NCBI RefSeq assembly: GCF_036237315.1
Contig: NZ_CP108356.1
Coordinates: 7,507,501-7,571,500, forward strand
Reading direction: 5' to 3'
Origin: Streptomyces sp. NBC_01351
GTDB taxonomy: Bacteria; Actinomycetota; Actinomycetes; Streptomycetales; Streptomycetaceae
DNA length: 64,000 bases
Shown here: one piece after another, positions 60,479-64,000 of the stretch
Layout: every line of letters begins with the position of its first letter
How positions within the stretch are numbered: the first letter of the stretch is position 1
Notes under the pieces: generated by a model
Databases searched by the model: none
Told to the model about the DNA's origin: nothing
The model's input: the letters and a program-made list of their open reading frames with translations, nothing else
Made by a program: the position numbers and the translations under genes

Positions 60479-61411
60479 ATGTCCCAGGACACCATGCGGG
60501 CGATGGCGTACGAGACGTACGGCGGGACGGAGGTGCTCACGGAGACCCGGCTGCCGCTGCCCAAGGTCGCGCCCGGTGAAGTCCTCGTCCGGGTGAAGTG
60601 CGCGTCCGTCAACCCCGTCGACTGGAAGATCATGGCGGGCGGGCTCGACGGCCTGATGGACGTCATGTACCCCGCGGTCCCCGGCTGGGACGTGTCCGGG
60701 ACCGTCGAGCGGGTGGGCATCGACGCCCCCGAGTACGCCGTGGGCGACGAGGTGTTCGCGTACGCGCGCAAGGACTACGTGCACGGCGGGACCTTCGCGG
60801 AGTTCGTGTCCGTGCCGGTACGGTGCCTGGCGCACAAGCCCGCCTCGCTCGACTGGGCCGAGGCCGCCGCCGTCCCGCTCGCCGGGCTCACCGCGTACCA
60901 GGTGCTCACGCGGCTCGGCACCGGCAAGGACGACACCGTCCTCATCCACGGCGCGGCCGGCGGGGTCGGCTCCTTCGCCGTGCAGATCGCCCGCTCGCTG
61001 GGGGCGCGGGTCATCGGGACTGCCTCTCCCCGGAACCACGAGCGGGTCCGCGGGCTGGGTGCCGAGCCGGTGGAGTACGGGGACGGGCTCGCGGACCGGG
61101 TGCGGGCGCTGGTGCCCGACGGGCCGACGGTCGTCGCGGACTTCGTCGGCGGGGTCCTCGCCGTCACCCGGGAGGTCCTGCACTTCGACGGCCGGCACGC
61201 CTCCATCGCGGACCCCACGGTGACGGGCTCGGGCGGTGAATGGATGTGGGTCCGCCCGATCGGCAGCGACCTGGCCGCGCTGGGGCGGCTCGCCGACAGC
61301 GGGCAGCTGACGGTGCCGATCGCCAGGACGTTTCCGCTGGCGGAGCTGGCGGCGGCCTTCGAACTGAGCCAGGGCGGACACACGGCGGGCAAGATCGTCA
61401 TCGAGGTCTGA
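60479..61411 (+). CDS. Zinc-independent quinone oxidoreductase (MDR family)
   Basis: NAD(P)H-dependent oxidoreductase of 310 residues with the QOR fold: N-terminal GroES-like domain (APGEVLVRVKCASVNPVDWK) and Rossmann domain (HGAAGGVGSFAVQIARSLGA). It has no zinc-binding Cys set. The C-terminal PLAELAAAFELSQGGHTAGK followed by IVIEV is typical. The ATG at 60479 follows GGAGAGGTCGGGTAC. It lies 151 bases after the RNA ligase gene, same direction; a link to RNA metabolism is not evident. Substrate is probably a quinone or enone. Confidence 0.87.
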   Translation: MSQDTMRAMAYETYGGTEVLTETRLPLPKVAPGEVLVRVKCASVNPVDWKIMAGGLDGLMDVMYPAVPGWDVSGTVERVGIDAPEYAVGDEVFAYARKDYVHGGTFAEFVSVPVRCLAHKPASLDWAEAAAVPLAGLTAYQVLTRLGTGKDDTVLIHGAAGGVGSFAVQIARSLGARVIGTASPRNHERVRGLGAEPVEYGDGLADRVRALVPDGPTVVADFVGGVLAVTREVLHFDGRHASIADPTVTGSGGEWMWVRPIGSDLAALGRLADSGQLTVPIARTFPLAELAAAFELSQGGHTAGKIVIEV

Positions 61412-61468
61412 GCCGGCGCCGAACCCAGTCCGCACAGCGGGCCCGCCGGAACCGGCAGGCGGATCGGC

Positions 61469-64000
61469 TCAGTGGAGGCTCGGGACCTCGCCGCCCGCGG
61501 CGTGGGTGACCTCGACGCCCGGCAGGCCCCGCGACCAGGGAGTGGACAGGGAGGCGAGTCGGGCCGCGTCCAGGGGCGTGGGGCCGAGGCCGATCGCGTA
61601 GCGGGCCAGGCCCGGGGCGGACTCGAAGGGGCGGGGCCAGGCGTGCGCCTCGGTGGACCCGGCTTCCTCCAGAGAGGTGAGGAGTGCACGCAGCCTGCCG
61701 CGCACGCGGCCCAGGGTTTCGTCGAACTCTGCCGTGGGAGCGGTCCGTACGGTCACCACCGCCCACGCGGCGTGCCTGCGGTGGAGCGGAGGCGGGGCGG
61801 TGGTGGAGGCGGTGGGGTCGGCGGAGAGGAGCTCCCACGCCTCGTACAGCTCCCGGACCAGTAGCTCCCGCATGGCCGGGTTCACTTGGGTCGTGCAACT
61901 GCGATGAGGGCGGGACGGGGTGAGGACCGTGACCGGGGTCGGTGGGGAAGGGGGGACGGCCGGGGACAGGGTGATGGGGTCGCGCCAGTCCCAGGCCGCC
62001 CAGGAGCCGAAGAACTCCAGGAGCAGGGGGGCGGGGGAGCGGTCGGTGCTCTCCCGGACCGTGCGGGCCGCCAGTATGGACCAGGCGATTCCAGGGAGCC
62101 CGCCGAACGGCGCCGAGTCCAGGCCGCGCGCCCGGGACCAGGCCTTCACGCGGCGGGCGAGGTGGGTGAACGCCTCGTGCTCCGCGCCCACGAAGCCCCG
62201 TACCGCATCGGCGTCGCTCACCGAGCTCAGCGCGACGGCCGCGGCCTCGCCCAGTTCCGCGCGCCGCGCCACCGCGTGCGCGGGGTCGTGCGAGCCGGTG
62301 GCGACGGCCACCAGGTCCACGTCCAGCGCCCCGACGCGGAACCGCAGCCCCGGCACGCGAGCACCGGTCACCTCGCGCAGGCGGCGGGCCTCCGGCAGCG
62401 CTGCGGCCACCCGCTGTCGTAGCTCGGCGGGGTCGGCCGTGCCCGGCAGGGCCGCCACCAGGTCCAGGTCCGCCTCCGGCAGCGCGCAGCCCATCCGCCG
62501 GGATCCGGCGATGTGGAGCTGTGTGGTGCTGCCGAGGGCTGTTCGTAGGCGTGCCGTCACCGACTCGGCGTGGTCGTCGGGGGGCGTCGGGCCAGATGCC
62601 TCGTGCTTCGGTTCCGGCATCCGGTGGACCTTGCCGGTCCCGAGCGCCACGGTGGCCCGTACCTCCATCGGCCCGTCCCCGCGGCGCGAGAGCACGGCCA
62701 GCTCCCCGACCCGCGCGGACAGCCCGCCGCCGATCCGGGCGGCGAACTCCGCGGCGGCCCGCCGGGGATCCCGGCTGCGGCCCAGTGTCAGGTGCGGGGT
62801 GTAGCCCTCGGCGCGGCCCCGGCAGCCCGGGAAGCGGTCGCTCAGGGCTCGGTGGAGTTCCTGCCACGGTGCGTCACCGGCCGCCGAGGGGTCCAGCCAG
62901 AGCGTGGCCTCCTCGCGGTGTCCGAACTCGTACACGCCCTCCAGTCGGGCGTCGAACGGCTGGGTCCTGGTTGCCACTTCCGCCAGCAGGGGGAGGGCCT
63001 CGGTGAAGGAGGACTCCGGGACGAAGCCGAAGAGCAGGTTCACGTGTGCGGGCCAGCGCGTGGATCGTGGGTCGTGCTGGGTTCGCAATTCGTTTATGGA
63101 AGCGGGTAGTTGTGGTGGAAGCCAGGCTACTGCCGTGCGTGCTGTCGCCGGGACGTCGAGGCCGGTGTCCGCCGTTCCGAACTCCAGTGTCGCCTCCACC
63201 CCGTAGTGGTCGGAGGCGAACAGGCCTTCCGGGTCCGGAGTGTTGCCGCGCAGGGCCGCCCGCGTCACCCGGGCCCCGGCCGGTCGCAGCAGGATCCGGT
63301 CCAGGCGGGACGACCGCCCGGTCAGGGAGCCGACGGCGGCCAGGGGATTGGCCGTCGGATCGAAGGTCGGGGTGTCGTCGGCGGCGCCGTGTACGTCGTT
63401 CCATGCGTCCCGCATGCCGAGCGCGGCCGCGGGTCCCTCGGCGCCGGAGCGCCCGTCGTTGAAGTCGCCCAGCAGTGCCACGCCCGCGTCGATGCCACCC
63501 AACCCCTCGGCCAGCCGGGCCAGTTCGGCCTCCCGTCGGAGGTCCCCGCCTTCGGTGTGGTCGCTGGTCAGGTGGGTGGCGGCGACGACCAGCGGGCCGC
63601 CGGCGGTGTCCACCGTGACCGCCGCGACGCCCTTGTGCGGGCGGAGCATGTGCAGGCCGGCCTCTCGCACCGGCAGTCGGCTGAGCAGCAGAAGCCCGCA
63701 CTCGGCGACGTCCCGGCCGCGCGGATCCGTACCGACGGTGTACCCGGCGCGCACCCAGTCAGCGGCGAGCAGCATGTCCAGCAGCCGGGGCTCGACCTCC
63801 TGGAGGGCGATGACATCGGCATCGGCGGCCGCCAGCTCGGCCAGCAGGAGCGGCCTGCGCCGGGCCGTGTCGATGCGCGGGGCGTCGTAGCGGTCCCAGA
63901 GGGTGTTCCAGGTGAGCAGCCGTACGACGGCGGGGGAGTCCGCCGCGCTCCGGGCCTCGGCCGGTCGCCAGGCGCCGCCGTCCGCGGGGTCCCACGCGTG
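61469..64000 (-). CDS. RNA-processing fusion: EEP nuclease, 2H phosphoesterase, nucleotidyltransferase/PAP-like; 5' end outside window
   Basis: At least 843 residues in one frame, open at the window edge. First visible domain is an endonuclease/exonuclease/phosphatase fold (from about 25: LLTWNTLWD, IALQEVE, GDFND, SRLDRILL, ASDHYG, all catalytic positions present). Next a 2H/LigT-like phosphoesterase with HVNLLFGF and HLTLGRSR (His at about 319 and 403). Then a polymerase-beta nucleotidyltransferase with GSRRMGCALPEADLDLVAAL and a third Asp in ALDVDLVAV, followed by a poly(A)-polymerase-like region (RRVKAWSRARGLDSAPFGGL to the end near 843). Related proteins are discussed as RNA repair or RNA end-processing enzymes, often with an RNA-end-binding domain at the N terminus, which would lie to the right. 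It converges on the oxidoreductase gene. Confidence 0.82.
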   Translation of the reverse strand, partial: HAWDPADGGAWRPAEARSAADSPAVVRLLTWNTLWDRYDAPRIDTARRRPLLLAELAAADADVIALQEVEPRLLDMLLAADWVRAGYTVGTDPRGRDVAECGLLLLSRLPVREAGLHMLRPHKGVAAVTVDTAGGPLVVAATHLTSDHTEGGDLRREAELARLAEGLGGIDAGVALLGDFNDGRSGAEGPAAALGMRDAWNDVHGAADDTPTFDPTANPLAAVGSLTGRSSRLDRILLRPAGARVTRAALRGNTPDPEGLFASDHYGVEATLEFGTADTGLDVPATARTAVAWLPPQLPASINELRTQHDPRSTRWPAHVNLLFGFVPESSFTEALPLLAEVATRTQPFDARLEGVYEFGHREEATLWLDPSAAGDAPWQELHRALSDRFPGCRGRAEGYTPHLTLGRSRDPRRAAAEFAARIGGGLSARVGELAVLSRRGDGPMEVRATVALGTGKVHRMPEPKHEASGPTPPDDHAESVTARLRTALGSTTQLHIAGSRRMGCALPEADLDLVAALPGTADPAELRQRVAAALPEARRLREVTGARVPGLRFRVGALDVDLVAVATGSHDPAHAVARRAELGEAAAVALSSVSDADAVRGFVGAEHEAFTHLARRVKAWSRARGLDSAPFGGLPGIAWSILAARTVRESTDRSPAPLLLEFFGSWAAWDWRDPITLSPAVPPSPPTPVTVLTPSRPHRSCTTQVNPAMRELLVRELYEAWELLSADPTASTTAPPPLHRRHAAWAVVTVRTAPTAEFDETLGRVRGRLRALLTSLEEAGSTEAHAWPRPFESAPGLARYAIGLGPTPLDAARLASLSTPWSRGLPGVEVTHAAGGEVPSLH

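Noticed and set aside
61408..61472. CTGAGCCG/CGGCTCAG pair around the two convergent stop codons
   Set aside because: Eight-base arms with a 49-base loop that include coding ends are too weak to call a terminator.
1..64000. tRNA genes, CRISPR arrays, insertion sequences, integration sites
   Set aside because: No cloverleaf, regularly spaced direct repeats, transposase or integrase sequence was recognised on either strand.

Overview
The window is chromosomal DNA of a Streptomyces or very close relative. It is GC-rich throughout, third codon positions are almost always G or C, and many starts are GTG. The gene families are also typical: an NsdA-type developmental regulator, an SCO4226-type nickel-binding protein, a Streptomyces subtilisin inhibitor, PucR regulators, DUF397, a mycothiol-dependent MDMPI-fold protein and roadblock/LC7 proteins. 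Very few genes carry the rare TTA leucine codon. I see no tRNA, rRNA, CRISPR array, insertion sequence, phage or integration site. The window starts inside a phenylacetate-CoA ligase gene and ends inside a large RNA-processing fusion gene.

Layout. 0-8 kb is a catabolic island. paaK diverges from an alpha/beta hydrolase. An acyl-CoA synthetase then diverges from an operon of enoyl-CoA hydratase, DUF35 OB-fold protein and two thiolase-fold proteins that lack the usual cysteine. The divergent promoter holds an exact match to the KstR operator pattern, and a 3-ketosteroid dehydrogenase with a Tat signal lies at 14-16 kb, so sterol or sterol-side-chain breakdown is the likely theme. 8-14 kb has small conserved proteins, a large STAND-type regulator whose LuxR helix-turn-helix is split by a Pro/Ala/Gly repeat, and an MDMPI enzyme. 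16-21 kb has a TTA-containing phosphotransferase-like gene, an NsdA-like regulator and a PAS/SpoIIE phosphatase. 21-32 kb has a two-subunit Tat-exported molybdenum oxidoreductase, two PucR regulators around a KimA-like transporter, a TetR gene with a clear operator, and an M48 peptidase.

31.7-34.4 kb is a compact five-gene locus: a lone IclR-type HTH, three roadblock/LC7-like proteins and a PATAN/DUF4388-like protein. It has no Ras-like GTPase, and two adjacent genes contain TTA codons. It is followed by a very large teichoic-acid type glycosyltransferase (GT2 fused to TagF). 38-47 kb has a VOC protein, sirtuin, ATP-grasp and GNAT proteins, a subtilisin inhibitor (TTA) and an ABC exporter. 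Two inverted copies of a 106-bp repeat each sit between convergent genes here. 47-57 kb has a GAF/PucR regulator, a multidomain secreted protein, an unusual S24-like/GNAT fusion, a TTA-containing lipoprotein, an MFS exporter and a peptidoglycan-binding membrane protein.

57-64 kb ends with an RNA-repair neighbourhood: a DraRnl/Rnl5-type RNA ligase, and close by a convergent gene that fuses an endonuclease/exonuclease/phosphatase domain, a 2H phosphoesterase, a polymerase-beta nucleotidyltransferase and a poly(A)-polymerase-like region. With the roadblock locus, this is the best candidate in the window for an incompletely described system.
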